Positions 41,948 through 50,919 of a DNA stretch of 64,000 bases are shown here, in pieces. The DNA lies in contig NZ_CP009458.1 of assembly GCF_000758305.1 (NCBI RefSeq), positions 2,790,001-2,854,000 on the forward strand. The letters are read 5' to 3'. Under the pieces are notes generated by a model. That model did not search any database and was not told where the DNA came from. It saw only the letters and a program-made list of their open reading frames with translations. Every line of letters starts with the position of its first letter. Positions within the stretch are counted from its first letter, which is position 1. Origin of the DNA: Cedecea neteri (GTDB lineage: Bacteria; Pseudomonadota; Gammaproteobacteria; Enterobacterales; Enterobacteriaceae). Made by a program: the position numbers and the translations under genes.

Positions 41948-42829
41948 ATGGATGTTTCTCTCAGCCGTCGACGCCTGCTGGCGTTTGCTTCTCTGCTGCC
42001 TCTGTCGGCAGCGCTTCCCTGCCAGGCCGAAGCGCGCCGCTTTGATTCGGGGCGTATTATTGCCCTGGAATGGCGTCCGGTCGAAATGCTGCTGGCGCTC
42101 GGGATCGTGCCGATGGCCATTGCCGATAAGCGTAATTATCACCGCTGGGTAGGGGAGCCAAAACTGCCTGATACCGTCATCGATGTTGGACTGCGAAATG
42201 AGCCCAACCGAGAGCTGATGCAGCGTCTCAATCCTTCTCTCTTTTTGATCTCCAAAGGCTTCGGTCCGGCGGAGTCAGATTTAACATCTATCGCGCCTTG
42301 CTGGTCCACGGCCTTTAATGACGCTTCTGGCCGCCCGCTGGCGCTGCTGGAAAAAGATCTTCTGAGACTTGGGCAGTTTTTAGGGCGGGAGCAGCAGGCG
42401 GTGGAACATCTGGCCCATTTTCATCAGCAAATTGCCGCCACCCGTGCAACGCTGCCGGGCAATTCGAACCCGCTGGTGATGTTTTCATTTCTGGATAGCC
42501 GTCGGGTGATGATTTTTGGTCGCAACAGTTTGTTCAATGACCTTCTGGAGCGGCTAGGGATGCGTAACGCCTGGGACGGGAAAACCAATGCCTGGGGTAG
42601 CGCCATAGTGGGAATTGAAACCCTCGTCAGGCTGGAAAATGTCACGGCTATTTGCTTTATGCACGGCGATGACGATCCGGTCAAAACGGTGGCGAAATCC
42701 GCGCTATGGCAGGTCATGCCTTTCGTGCGTGATGGCCAGCTGCACCTGCTGCCCGCGGTATGGTTTTACGGCGGGAGTTTTTCGGCGCTGCGTTTTTGCC
42801 AGCTTCTGCCGGAGGCTCTATGCGCATAA
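41948..42829 (+). CDS. fhuD: Ferric-hydroxamate binding protein FhuD-like
   Basis: Periplasmic siderophore-binding protein of 293 residues. The signal has a Tat-type twin arginine (SRRRLLAFASLLPL), as in FhuD. The mature part has the two-lobe pattern: LEWRPVEMLLALGIVP and DVGLRNEPNRELMQRLNPSL in the N lobe, FGRNSLFNDLLERLGMRNAW and the C-terminal WFYGGSFSALRF in the C lobe. It delivers ferric hydroxamates to FhuB. It overlaps fhuB by 10 bases. It is probably a second Fhu-type system, since the main fhuACDB locus is normally elsewhere. Confidence 0.85.
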   Translation: MDVSLSRRRLLAFASLLPLSAALPCQAEARRFDSGRIIALEWRPVEMLLALGIVPMAIADKRNYHRWVGEPKLPDTVIDVGLRNEPNRELMQRLNPSLFLISKGFGPAESDLTSIAPCWSTAFNDASGRPLALLEKDLLRLGQFLGREQQAVEHLAHFHQQIAATRATLPGNSNPLVMFSFLDSRRVMIFGRNSLFNDLLERLGMRNAWDGKTNAWGSAIVGIETLVRLENVTAICFMHGDDDPVKTVAKSALWQVMPFVRDGQLHLLPAVWFYGGSFSALRFCQLLPEALCA

Positions 42830-44757
42830 TCCTGCTGCTACTCTGTGCCTTCACGCTGTTTTTGACCGGCTATAACTTCCAGCAAATGCTGCCCGCCGAT
42901 CTCTGGTGGAGAGCGATAACGCTGCCTCAAGTTACCGATGTTTCGCAGATGCTGTTTCACTACAGCCTGCTGCCGCGAACCACGCTTGCGCTGCTTACCG
43001 GCGCCGGTCTGGCGCTGGCCGGTTGTCTGTTTCAGCATATTCTGCGCAACCCTCTGGCCGAACCTGCCACCCTTGGCGTTGCGGCCGGGGCGCAGCTGGG
43101 GCTGACGCTTGCAACGCTGTTTTTGGCGGGAGCGGGGGAAACCGGCAAACAGCTTGCGGCGCTGGCAGGTGCCATGGCCGTAGGCAGTATTGTGCTCGGG
43201 GCTGCCTGGGGGAAACGTATGTCGCCGGTTACGCTGATCCTTGCCGGACTTGTGCTGGGACTGTATTGCGGGGCAGTGAAAAGTTTCCTTGTACTGTTCA
43301 ACCATGAACGCCTGCAAAACCTGTTTATCTGGAGCAGCGGGATGCTGAACCAGTACGACTGGGCTGGCGTGGAGTTTCTCTGGCCAAGGCTGCTGGCCGT
43401 GCTGGTGCTCATCGTCTTGATGATTCGCCCGCTGGGCATGCTGGCCCTGGATGACACCGTATTACGTGGGCTGGGGATGAAGCTGGCCTTAGTGCGAGTG
43501 GGCGGTCTATTTTTGGCGCTGCTGTTGAGTTCGATGCTGGTCAGCGTGGTGGGGGTGATCGGGTTTATTGGCCTGTTTGCTCCGGTCCTGGCCGGGATGT
43601 TTGGCGTAAGGCGCCTGTTGCCCAAGCTTTTGGCTTCGATGGCGACAGGGGCATTGTTGCTGTTACTGAGCGATCAACTGGTTATTTGGGTGGGAAGCTA
43701 TTGGCAAGAGTTGCCAACCGGCGCCGTGACGGCGCTGGTGGGGGCACCGTTAATGCTGTGGTTGTTGCCTCGGTTGCGCCATCAGCGTCTGGCGGCTTCT
43801 GATGATACTAGTACGGTTGCGGAACGCAGACTGTCTCTCGTTACTGTATTACTGATTACTGCGGGGTTGGCGCTGGTGGCTTTAATGACGCTAGGCGTTG
43901 GGCGGGAAAGCTCAGGCTGGTTTATCGGTATACAAGAAATGTGGCAGTGGCGCTGGCCGAGAGTGCTGTCGGCGCTTGCCGCAGGTGCAATGCTCGCGGC
44001 GGCGGGTACGCTGGTGCAAAAAATGACCGGCAATCCGATGGCCAGCCCTGAGGTGCTGGGCGTGAGTTCCGGCGCGGCCTGCGCCATCGTGTTATTGATA
44101 TTTCTCGTCCCCGGCGACGTCAGCGCCTGGCAACTGCCAGCAGGCTTTGCCGGTGCGGCACTCACGCTGCTGGCGATGCTCGTTTTAGCCCGCACCGGGC
44201 TTGCGCCAGGAAGGCTGTTACTGACCGGTGTGGCGCTAAGTACCGTCTTTGCCACGCTGCTCACGCTTTATCTGGCAAGCGGCGATCCGCGCAGCGGTTC
44301 GGTCCTGACGTGGTTATCGGGCTCCACCTGGAAAGTGACCGGGCAGCAGGCACTGGTGAGCGGGGGGATGGCGCTGGCGCTGATTGGGCTTACGCCATTG
44401 GTACGTCGCTGGCTCGCAATACTGCCGTTGGGCGGTGAATCTGCTCAGGCGCTGGGCGTAGCCCTGAGCCGATCGCGCATCAGTATTCTGGTGCTGGCTG
44501 CCGGGTTAGTCGCTGCAGCAACGCTCTGCGTGGGGCCGCTAAGTTTTGTTGGTTTGATGGCACCCCACATGGCGAGAATGCTCGGCTTCCGCCGTGCGAT
44601 GCCTCAGCTTCTTGTGGCGATAGCTATTGGGGCCGGACTGATGCTTTTGGCCGACTGGCTGGGCCGAAGCCTTATCTTCCCGTTCCAGATCCCGGCGGGA
44701 TTGTTAGCCACGTTGTGTGGTGCGCCGTACTTTATCTGGCTATTACGCAAAGCGTGA
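42820..44757 (+). CDS. fhuB: Ferric-hydroxamate permease FhuB-like (fused double permease)
   Basis: Inner-membrane permease of 645 residues made of two fused FecCD-type halves (about 1-320 and 340-645), as is specific to FhuB. Each half has about ten hydrophobic segments and its own conserved stretch: GCLFQHILRNPLAEPATLGV in the first and GTLVQKMTGNPMASPEVLGV in the second. The coupling-loop sequence GFIGLFAPVLAGM / GFVGLMAPHMARM is kept in both. GGAGG lies 4 bases before the ATG at 42820. No FhuC ATPase gene is present nearby, so it must borrow one. Confidence 0.9.
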   Translation: MRIILLLLCAFTLFLTGYNFQQMLPADLWWRAITLPQVTDVSQMLFHYSLLPRTTLALLTGAGLALAGCLFQHILRNPLAEPATLGVAAGAQLGLTLATLFLAGAGETGKQLAALAGAMAVGSIVLGAAWGKRMSPVTLILAGLVLGLYCGAVKSFLVLFNHERLQNLFIWSSGMLNQYDWAGVEFLWPRLLAVLVLIVLMIRPLGMLALDDTVLRGLGMKLALVRVGGLFLALLLSSMLVSVVGVIGFIGLFAPVLAGMFGVRRLLPKLLASMATGALLLLLSDQLVIWVGSYWQELPTGAVTALVGAPLMLWLLPRLRHQRLAASDDTSTVAERRLSLVTVLLITAGLALVALMTLGVGRESSGWFIGIQEMWQWRWPRVLSALAAGAMLAAAGTLVQKMTGNPMASPEVLGVSSGAACAIVLLIFLVPGDVSAWQLPAGFAGAALTLLAMLVLARTGLAPGRLLLTGVALSTVFATLLTLYLASGDPRSGSVLTWLSGSTWKVTGQQALVSGGMALALIGLTPLVRRWLAILPLGGESAQALGVALSRSRISILVLAAGLVAAATLCVGPLSFVGLMAPHMARMLGFRRAMPQLLVAIAIGAGLMLLADWLGRSLIFPFQIPAGLLATLCGAPYFIWLLRKA

Positions 44758-44872
44758 TGAGTAATTAAAGCAGGCTCGTTCCGGGCGCGCCTGCTGTTTG
44801 AATTCTCATCTATTTACCTGAGTCAGGCGAACGACTCCCAGGCATTTTTCTTGCAATTTTTAATCACAAAAC

Positions 44873-44891
44873 GATAATCACGATCAAAATC
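44873..44891 (+). promoter_or_regulatory. Fur box upstream of the siderophore receptor
   Basis: GATAATCACGATCAAAATC agrees with the Fur consensus at 14 of 19 positions and is followed by another Fur-like stretch (AATCATAATCGTTCTC). It lies 45 bases before the receptor start. Confidence 0.7.
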
Positions 44892-44935
44892 ATAATCGTT
44901 CTCATTAATTGTTTTTATTTTACCAGGAAATTTCA

Positions 44936-47152
44936 ATGCCTCACCAACCCTCTTGTCAGACCGGGTTTAAACCGCGCCTGATCGCCGCGTTGATCGCTGC
45001 CGCTTGCCTGCCTGTTGCCGCTGCCCCACAGGAAAATCCTCAGCCAAAACCTTCGGCCAAAGAAGAAACTATTACCGTCACGGCGACCCCGGATACAGAG
45101 TTCCGCGAGGGCGGCAACGAGCTGGTGCCTGCTTACCTGGACGGGCAGGTGGCCAATGGCGGCCGGCTGGGTATGCTCGGTGAGCAGGATGCACACAACG
45201 TGCCGTTCAACATCATCGGCTATACCTCAAAAATGATCGAGGATAAGCAGGCCAATACCATCAGCGACATTATCCGCAATGACGCGACTATTCAGCCCGT
45301 GCGCAGCTACGGCAACTTCGGCGAATCCTATCGCGTGCGCGGTTTTCTGTTAGACGGGGATGATATTTCTTACGGCGGCCTGTATGGCGTATTGCCGCGG
45401 CAGATCACCAGCACAGCTATTGCCGAGCGTGTCGAGGTGATTAAAGGCTCAACGGCCTTCCTGAATGGCGTGCCCCCAGGTGGTTCTGGCGTCGGTGGGG
45501 CCATCAATATAGAGCCCAAGCGTGCAGGAAGTGAACCACATACCCAACTTGGCGTCGACTACACCGGGCGGTCACAGGTTGGCGGTTCCCTGGATACCGG
45601 CCGCAGGTTTGGGGATGACGACCAGTTTGGCGCTCGCGTTAACCTGCTGCATCGTGAAGGCGAGAGTGATGTTCGCGGACAGAAGAACAGAACGTCGCTG
45701 GCAAGCGTTGGGCTGGATTACAAAGGCGACAGGCTGCGGACCTCGTTCGACGGCGGCTATCAGAAAATGACGGTACATAATGGCCGCATCGGGGTGGGGG
45801 TTGGAGCCATCACGCAGATGCCTGATGTACCGGATAACCGCACAAACTACGGGCAGCCATGGGTTTATTCAGATATGAGCTCTCGCTTTGCCGCGCTGCA
45901 CAGTGAGTATGATGTGGCGAGCAGTTGGACGCTTTATGGCGCGCTGGGCACCAGCGAAACCGACGAACGCGGTAATTACAGCGTACCTAAGTTTGTTGAT
46001 AACAATGGCAATACCAGCCAGACTCGTCTGTCTACGCGATACATCGCCGATGTTTTCTCCGGCATGGGCGGCGTGCGGGGGAAATTTGATACCGGCTTTA
46101 TCGGCCACAGCGTCAACCTTGGCTATTCTGGCGTTTACCGTAAAACCCGCGCGGCCTACACCATGTCATCCAGTAAAACTGCCGTCGGAAATAATATCTA
46201 CGATCCATCTTATCTCGATCTCAGCCGTTTCCCGACGGTCGCTTCCGGCAGCAACATGGACGATCCAACCCAGCGGAGCCGCACGATAACAAGCGGTGTT
46301 TCGCTGTCTGATACGCTCTCCGCGCTGGACGATAAAGTCTTGTTGACTGTCGGCGCTCGCCGCCAGGACGTGCGGGTTCGTAACTATAGCTATACCGGTG
46401 TGGAAGATCCTAAAACACGCTTTGATGCTTTCAAGGTTACGCCGGTTTATGGTCTGGTGGTGAAGCCGTGGGAGCCGGTTTCTTTCTATGCGAACCACAT
46501 TGAAGCGCTGCAGCCGGGGCCTACGGCAACGTCCAAGGCCACCAATGCCGGAAACGTGGTTGGCGTTGTGCAGTCGAAGCAGAACGAAGTGGGCATGAAG
46601 GTGGACTTCGGCCGCGTGGGCGGCAGCCTGGCGCTGTTTGAGATCAAAAAGCCGGTGGGGATGCTCGACAGCAACAATTTGTACGGCCTGTATGGCGAAC
46701 AGCGCAGCCGCGGCATGGAACTGAACGTCTTTGGTGAGCCAGTGTACGGTGTGCGTCTGTTGGGCAGCGCCCTGTGGCTTCAGCCAGAGATGGTGAAGAC
46801 TAACGGCGGGACAAACGACGGCAAGGACGCGATCGGCGTTCCACGTTACTCCTGGTCCGTGGGCGGCGAGTGGGATCTGCCGTGGGTGCAGAATCTGACT
46901 GCGACGGGAACGCTGATCCGCACCGGGTCACAATACGCTAACGTCGACAACAGCGTTAAGCTGAACGGCTGGACTCGCCTCGATCTCGGCGTGCGCTACA
47001 GCATGAAGGTTAACGAGCAGACGCTGACCTGGCGCGCCAACGTCGAAAACGTCACTAATGAGAAATACTGGGCCTCTGTCGACGACAGCGGGGCGTATAT
47101 TACGCAAAGCGACCCACGCACGCTGAAACTTTCCATGACTGTTGATTTCTAA
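44936..47152 (+). CDS. TonB-dependent siderophore receptor (FcuA/FhuE-like)
   Basis: Outer-membrane receptor of 738 residues. A signal peptide (about 1-30, ending PVAAA) is followed by the TonB box (EETITVTA), the plug domain (about 60-190, with SYRVRGFLLDGDD and VIKGSTAFLNG) and a 22-strand barrel ending in the aromatic Phe of SMTVDF. The overall pattern is closest to ferrichrome/hydroxamate receptors such as FcuA. AGGAAA precedes the ATG at 44936. Position beside FhuDB and a Fur box supports ferric-hydroxamate uptake; the exact ligand is not readable. Confidence 0.88.
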   Translation: MPHQPSCQTGFKPRLIAALIAAACLPVAAAPQENPQPKPSAKEETITVTATPDTEFREGGNELVPAYLDGQVANGGRLGMLGEQDAHNVPFNIIGYTSKMIEDKQANTISDIIRNDATIQPVRSYGNFGESYRVRGFLLDGDDISYGGLYGVLPRQITSTAIAERVEVIKGSTAFLNGVPPGGSGVGGAINIEPKRAGSEPHTQLGVDYTGRSQVGGSLDTGRRFGDDDQFGARVNLLHREGESDVRGQKNRTSLASVGLDYKGDRLRTSFDGGYQKMTVHNGRIGVGVGAITQMPDVPDNRTNYGQPWVYSDMSSRFAALHSEYDVASSWTLYGALGTSETDERGNYSVPKFVDNNGNTSQTRLSTRYIADVFSGMGGVRGKFDTGFIGHSVNLGYSGVYRKTRAAYTMSSSKTAVGNNIYDPSYLDLSRFPTVASGSNMDDPTQRSRTITSGVSLSDTLSALDDKVLLTVGARRQDVRVRNYSYTGVEDPKTRFDAFKVTPVYGLVVKPWEPVSFYANHIEALQPGPTATSKATNAGNVVGVVQSKQNEVGMKVDFGRVGGSLALFEIKKPVGMLDSNNLYGLYGEQRSRGMELNVFGEPVYGVRLLGSALWLQPEMVKTNGGTNDGKDAIGVPRYSWSVGGEWDLPWVQNLTATGTLIRTGSQYANVDNSVKLNGWTRLDLGVRYSMKVNEQTLTWRANVENVTNEKYWASVDDSGAYITQSDPRTLKLSMTVDF

Positions 47153-47166
47153 TCCAATAACAAATG

Positions 47167-47188
47167 CCCCGTGAAGGCGGGGTTTTTT
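47167..47188 (+). terminator. Rho-independent terminator after the receptor
   Basis: CCCCG, 6-base loop, CGGGG, TTTTTT. Confidence 0.8.
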
Positions 47189-47198
47189 GTGGCTGATA

Positions 47199-47230
47199 TC
47201 CGGACATTTTCAAAAGTTGAAATGTCCGGA
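47199..47230. repeat. Perfect 11-bp inverted repeat upstream of ymdB
   Basis: TCCGGACATTT (47199-47209) and AAATGTCCGGA (47220-47230) flank a 10-base centre. It lies 11 bases after the receptor terminator and 73 before ymdB, without a T run, so it looks like an operator or element end rather than a terminator. Confidence 0.6.
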
Positions 47231-47302
47231 AACGATAATAGTCATGTACGCGCCCCGTCTGACGAGAATAGACTACGGCAAAGTACAGTTGGAGAATGGT
47301 TA

Positions 47303-47833
47303 ATGAGTGAACGCATACAGGTTGTCCAGGGCGACATCACGCAGATTGAGGTCGATGTGATAGTCAACGCGGCAAACCCTTCGCTAATGGGCGGTGGGGG
47401 AGTGGATGGAGCGATTCATCGCGCCGCCGGCCCTGCGCTATTGGAAGCCTGTAAAGCGGTACGCCAGCTGCAGGGCGAATGTGCCCCGGGCCAGGCGGTG
47501 ATCACCGAGGCCGGGAACATTCCGGTAAAAGCTGTGATTCACGCCGTGGGGCCGGTCTGGCACGGCGGCGAGCAGAACGAAGCCGAGCTTTTGGAACTGG
47601 CCTACCGCAACAGTCTGGATTTAGCTGCCGCTAACGGCTACCGATCAATTGCTTTTCCGGCAATCAGCACCGGTGTGTATGGTTTTCCAAAAGCGCAGGC
47701 CGCGCGCATAGCGTGGGATGTCGCTTACAAATACATTGGTATACGCCCGCTGCCGGAGCGCGTGGTATTTGTCTGCTTTGATGATGAGAACACGCAGATT
47801 TATCAGCAGATTGCGGCTGAGTGTCATAAATAA
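47303..47833 (+). CDS. ymdB: O-acetyl-ADP-ribose deacetylase / RNase III modulator YmdB
   Basis: Macrodomain protein of 176 residues. ADP-ribose-binding motifs are NAANPSLMGGGGVDGAIH near residue 23 and the second loop AISTGVYGFPKA near 120. In E. coli YmdB deacetylates O-acetyl-ADP-ribose and also inhibits RNase III. GGAG lies 8 bases before the ATG at 47303; an upstream in-frame start would read through the inverted repeat and is unlikely. In E. coli clsC follows; here it is absent. Confidence 0.95.
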   Translation: MSERIQVVQGDITQIEVDVIVNAANPSLMGGGGVDGAIHRAAGPALLEACKAVRQLQGECAPGQAVITEAGNIPVKAVIHAVGPVWHGGEQNEAELLELAYRNSLDLAAANGYRSIAFPAISTGVYGFPKAQAARIAWDVAYKYIGIRPLPERVVFVCFDDENTQIYQQIAAECHK

Positions 47834-47894
47834 ATCACGACATTTTCATAAAAAATCCATCTGCGGCGGCTATGATTCCTGGCGCAGAGGTAGC

Positions 47895-47921
47895 AAAGGC
47901 CGGTGTTTATACCCGGCCTTT
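47895..47921. terminator. Bidirectional hairpin between ymdB and mdoC
   Basis: AAAGGCCGG and CCGGCCTTT pair around a 9-base loop, with short T runs in both directions. Confidence 0.65.
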
Positions 47922-47927
47922 CGTGTG

Positions 47928-49088
47928 TTATCCCGCAAATGATTGTGGCGAAGACGTCTTCTCCTTCGGTTTGCCTGAAAACAGGAAACGAAGCAGGGGA
48001 ATACGCAGGTGCAGCTCGTAAAGCAGCAGCGCAATGCCGACGACAAAGACCAGTCCGCTGAAGAAGCCTAAAATATTGGACGTGATGTGCGGCGTGATAA
48101 ACGCGCCGAAGAACAGCGTGAGCGGATGGTGTACCAGATAAATAAACAGCGATGCATTAACGAAATAGGTCACTCGCGCGGATTTAAAGTTTAGCATTTT
48201 ATAACCCAGCGAAAACACGACGTTGACCATCCATAGCCCCATCAGCATGGTGATCACGCTTTCTGTTTCGTACATCCAGGCATCGCCGCTGCCGTAGCGC
48301 TGGTTTAATAAATAGGCGGCAAACGCAAAGACCGCGCCCACCTGGCTCCAGCGTGAAGGGGTGGTGAACAGGATTTTCAGCGACTCGCGCTTGAACGTCA
48401 GCGCGCCAAGCATAAAGAATGGCAGATAAAACAGCGTTTGCATTACCACAAAATTAAACAGCCCGTCGCTTAATAACGGCGCGTGGATAATAAAAATAGT
48501 CCGGCGAATTGCGGCATATAAAATACCGAAGCCGAGAAATAAAAGTGAGAGTTTTCCCAGGGTGATTGGTGAATTATTATTCTGTTCGTTTCTAATTATA
48601 AAATTATTAATTTTTTGAAACAAAACCATGCCCAGGGTCGTTAATATCACCAGCACCAGTAAAAACCACAGGTGAGAGACAAGTTCCCACACCAGCGTAT
48701 TGTATTTTTGATAGCCGGTGAGCGTATGCCACAGGCCAGCTTTATCGTTGATGTACTGCAGCATCATGAACTGAGGCAGCGTCAGCAGTGGTATCGCGGT
48801 GAGCATCGGGATGCCGACCCGCTCTACGCGCACGGTCCACCAGCGTTTCAGCGGGTAGCGTAGAAATAACATGTAGGAAAAATAGCCAGAAATAACGAAG
48901 AAAACCTGCATACGAAACGCGTGAATAAAGTCATTAAATAGCGTCAGGCTTGCAGAAGGCATCGCGCTATTCACATGCCAATGATGGCTCGAATAGATGA
49001 GCGATATGTGGAACGGGATGCCCAATAGCATCAACCATGCCCGGATAGAATCCAGGAAAAACTCACGTTGTTGCGGTGCTTTACTCAT
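47928..49088 (-). CDS. mdoC: Glucan succinyltransferase OpgC/MdoC
   Basis: Inner-membrane acyltransferase-3 family protein, 386 residues, about ten transmembrane segments. It adds succinyl groups to osmoregulated periplasmic glucans. Family marks are the N-terminal DSIRAWLMLLGIPFHISLIY with the active His, FFVISGYFSYMLFLRYP and LVHHPLTLFFGAF near the C-terminus. It is divergent from mdoGH, as in E. coli, across 277 bases that should hold both promoters. Confidence 0.95.
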   Translation of the reverse strand: MSKAPQQREFFLDSIRAWLMLLGIPFHISLIYSSHHWHVNSAMPSASLTLFNDFIHAFRMQVFFVISGYFSYMLFLRYPLKRWWTVRVERVGIPMLTAIPLLTLPQFMMLQYINDKAGLWHTLTGYQKYNTLVWELVSHLWFLLVLVILTTLGMVLFQKINNFIIRNEQNNNSPITLGKLSLLFLGFGILYAAIRRTIFIIHAPLLSDGLFNFVVMQTLFYLPFFMLGALTFKRESLKILFTTPSRWSQVGAVFAFAAYLLNQRYGSGDAWMYETESVITMLMGLWMVNVVFSLGYKMLNFKSARVTYFVNASLFIYLVHHPLTLFFGAFITPHITSNILGFFSGLVFVVGIALLLYELHLRIPLLRFLFSGKPKEKTSSPQSFAG

Positions 49089-49365
49089 AGTACTCCAGAC
49101 ATTTTCAGACTATTCGTCTTATCCTTAAGACCCTATCCCATCAGGCTAAAAGTCCAGTTCAGTCTACATATTCGTGGCAACCCTACACTAAGCATGTCAT
49201 CCTGTCGCCAGGATGAACTCTTAAAGCGTAAGCAGTTGTCTTTATTTTGCTTAAACCCTGAGCCAGCACGCTGAACAAAGCGGTGATTTGGTTGTCGGAA
49301 AGCAAAACTTTCCATTAAAATGGATAGATTGATTTAAGCACACAAAGGGGGATGTGCTGGTTAAT

Positions 49366-50919
49366 ATGAAACATAAAGCAAATATGATGAAAGTGTCCTG
49401 GCTTGGCGCTGCGGTAATGTTGTCCCTTTATACCACCTCGGTTTGGGCGTTCACTATCGACGATGTCGCAAAACAGGCGAAAACCTTAGCGGGCAAGAGC
49501 TACGAAGCACCGAAAAGCAACCTGCCTTCGCAATTCCGCGAGATGAAATACGCGGACTACCAGCAGATCCAGTTTAATCACGACAAAGCTTACTGGAACA
49601 ACATCAAGACCCCATTCAAGCTCGAGTTCTACCATCAGGGTATGTACTTCGACACGCCGGTAACCATCAACGAAGTGACCGCCACCGCGGTGCATCAGAT
49701 CAAATACAATCCGGACTATTTTAACTTCGGTGATGTAAAGCACGATAAAGACACCGTAAAAGATCTCGGTTTTGCCGGGTTCAAAGTGCTCTATCCGATC
49801 AACAGCAAAGATAAGAACGACGAAATTGTCAGCATGCTCGGAGCGAGTTACTTCCGCGTGATTGGCGCCGGCCAGGTGTATGGCCTGTCTGCCCGAGGTC
49901 TGGCGATTGACACCGCGTTACCGTCTGGCGAAGAGTTCCCTCGTTTCCGCGAATACTGGATTGAACGTCCGAAACCAACGGATAAAACGTTAACCCTGTA
50001 TGCACTGCTTGATTCCCCACGAGCGACCGGGGCTTACCGTTTTGTTATCACCCCAGGTCGCGATACCGTGGTGAACGTACAGTCAAAAGTTTACCTGCGT
50101 GACAAAGTGGGCAAACTGGGCGTCGCGCCGCTGACAAGTATGTTCCTGTTTGGGCCAAATCAGCCTTCACCAACCACGAATTTCCGTCCGGAGCTGCATG
50201 ACTCTAACGGCCTGTCTATTCATGCCGGTAACGGGGAATGGATTTGGCGTCCGCTGAACAACCCGAAACACCTGGCCGTCAGCTCTTACGCCACGGAAAA
50301 CCCGGTTGGTTTTGGCCTGCTGCAGCGTGGCCGTCAGTTCTCTCGCTTTGAGGATTTAGACGATCGTTACGATCAGCGCCCTAGCGCGTGGGTTGCGCCG
50401 GTCGGTGATTGGGGCAAAGGCCGAGTAGAGCTGGTTGAAATCCCAACCAACGACGAAACGAACGACAACATCGTTGCTTACTGGACGCCGGACCAACTGC
50501 CGGATCCGGGCAAAGAGATGAACTTTAAGTACACCATCACCTTTAGCCGCGACGAAGACAAAATGCACGCGCCGGATAACGCGTATGTACTGCAAACTCG
50601 TCGTTCTACCGGGGATGTGAAGCAGTCTAACCTGATCCGCCAGCCGGACGGCACCATCGCGTTTGTGGTGGACTTTACCGGGGCAGACATGAAAAAGCTG
50701 CCAGCCGATACGCCTGTCACCGCACAGACCAGCATTGGCGATAACGGTGAGATCGTTGACAGCCAGGTGCGCTATAACCCGGTCAACAAAGGCTGGCGTT
50801 TAACGCTGCGCGTGAAGCTGAAAGACGAGAAGAAGACAACGGATATGCGTGCTGCGCTGGTTAACGGCGAGCAGACATTGAGTGAAACCTGGAGCTACCA
50901 GCTGCCTGCCAATGAATAA
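49366..50919 (+). CDS. mdoG: Periplasmic glucan biosynthesis protein OpgG/MdoG
   Basis: Periplasmic protein of 517 residues needed for the branched structure of osmoregulated glucans. The signal peptide ends TTSVWA (near residue 28), followed by FTIDDVAKQAKTLAG. The mature protein covers the carbohydrate-binding domain and Ig-like C-terminal domain with long stretches as in E. coli (RPSAWVAPVGDWGKG). The ATG at 49366 (MKHKANMMKVSWL) matches the family start. It overlaps mdoH by 8 bases. Confidence 0.97.
   Translation: MKHKANMMKVSWLGAAVMLSLYTTSVWAFTIDDVAKQAKTLAGKSYEAPKSNLPSQFREMKYADYQQIQFNHDKAYWNNIKTPFKLEFYHQGMYFDTPVTINEVTATAVHQIKYNPDYFNFGDVKHDKDTVKDLGFAGFKVLYPINSKDKNDEIVSMLGASYFRVIGAGQVYGLSARGLAIDTALPSGEEFPRFREYWIERPKPTDKTLTLYALLDSPRATGAYRFVITPGRDTVVNVQSKVYLRDKVGKLGVAPLTSMFLFGPNQPSPTTNFRPELHDSNGLSIHAGNGEWIWRPLNNPKHLAVSSYATENPVGFGLLQRGRQFSRFEDLDDRYDQRPSAWVAPVGDWGKGRVELVEIPTNDETNDNIVAYWTPDQLPDPGKEMNFKYTITFSRDEDKMHAPDNAYVLQTRRSTGDVKQSNLIRQPDGTIAFVVDFTGADMKKLPADTPVTAQTSIGDNGEIVDSQVRYNPVNKGWRLTLRVKLKDEKKTTDMRAALVNGEQTLSETWSYQLPANE

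Noticed and set aside
47171..47302. Longer ymdB start at 47171
   Set aside because: It would translate through the upstream terminator and the inverted repeat; the ATG at 47303 has a ribosome site and matches the family.
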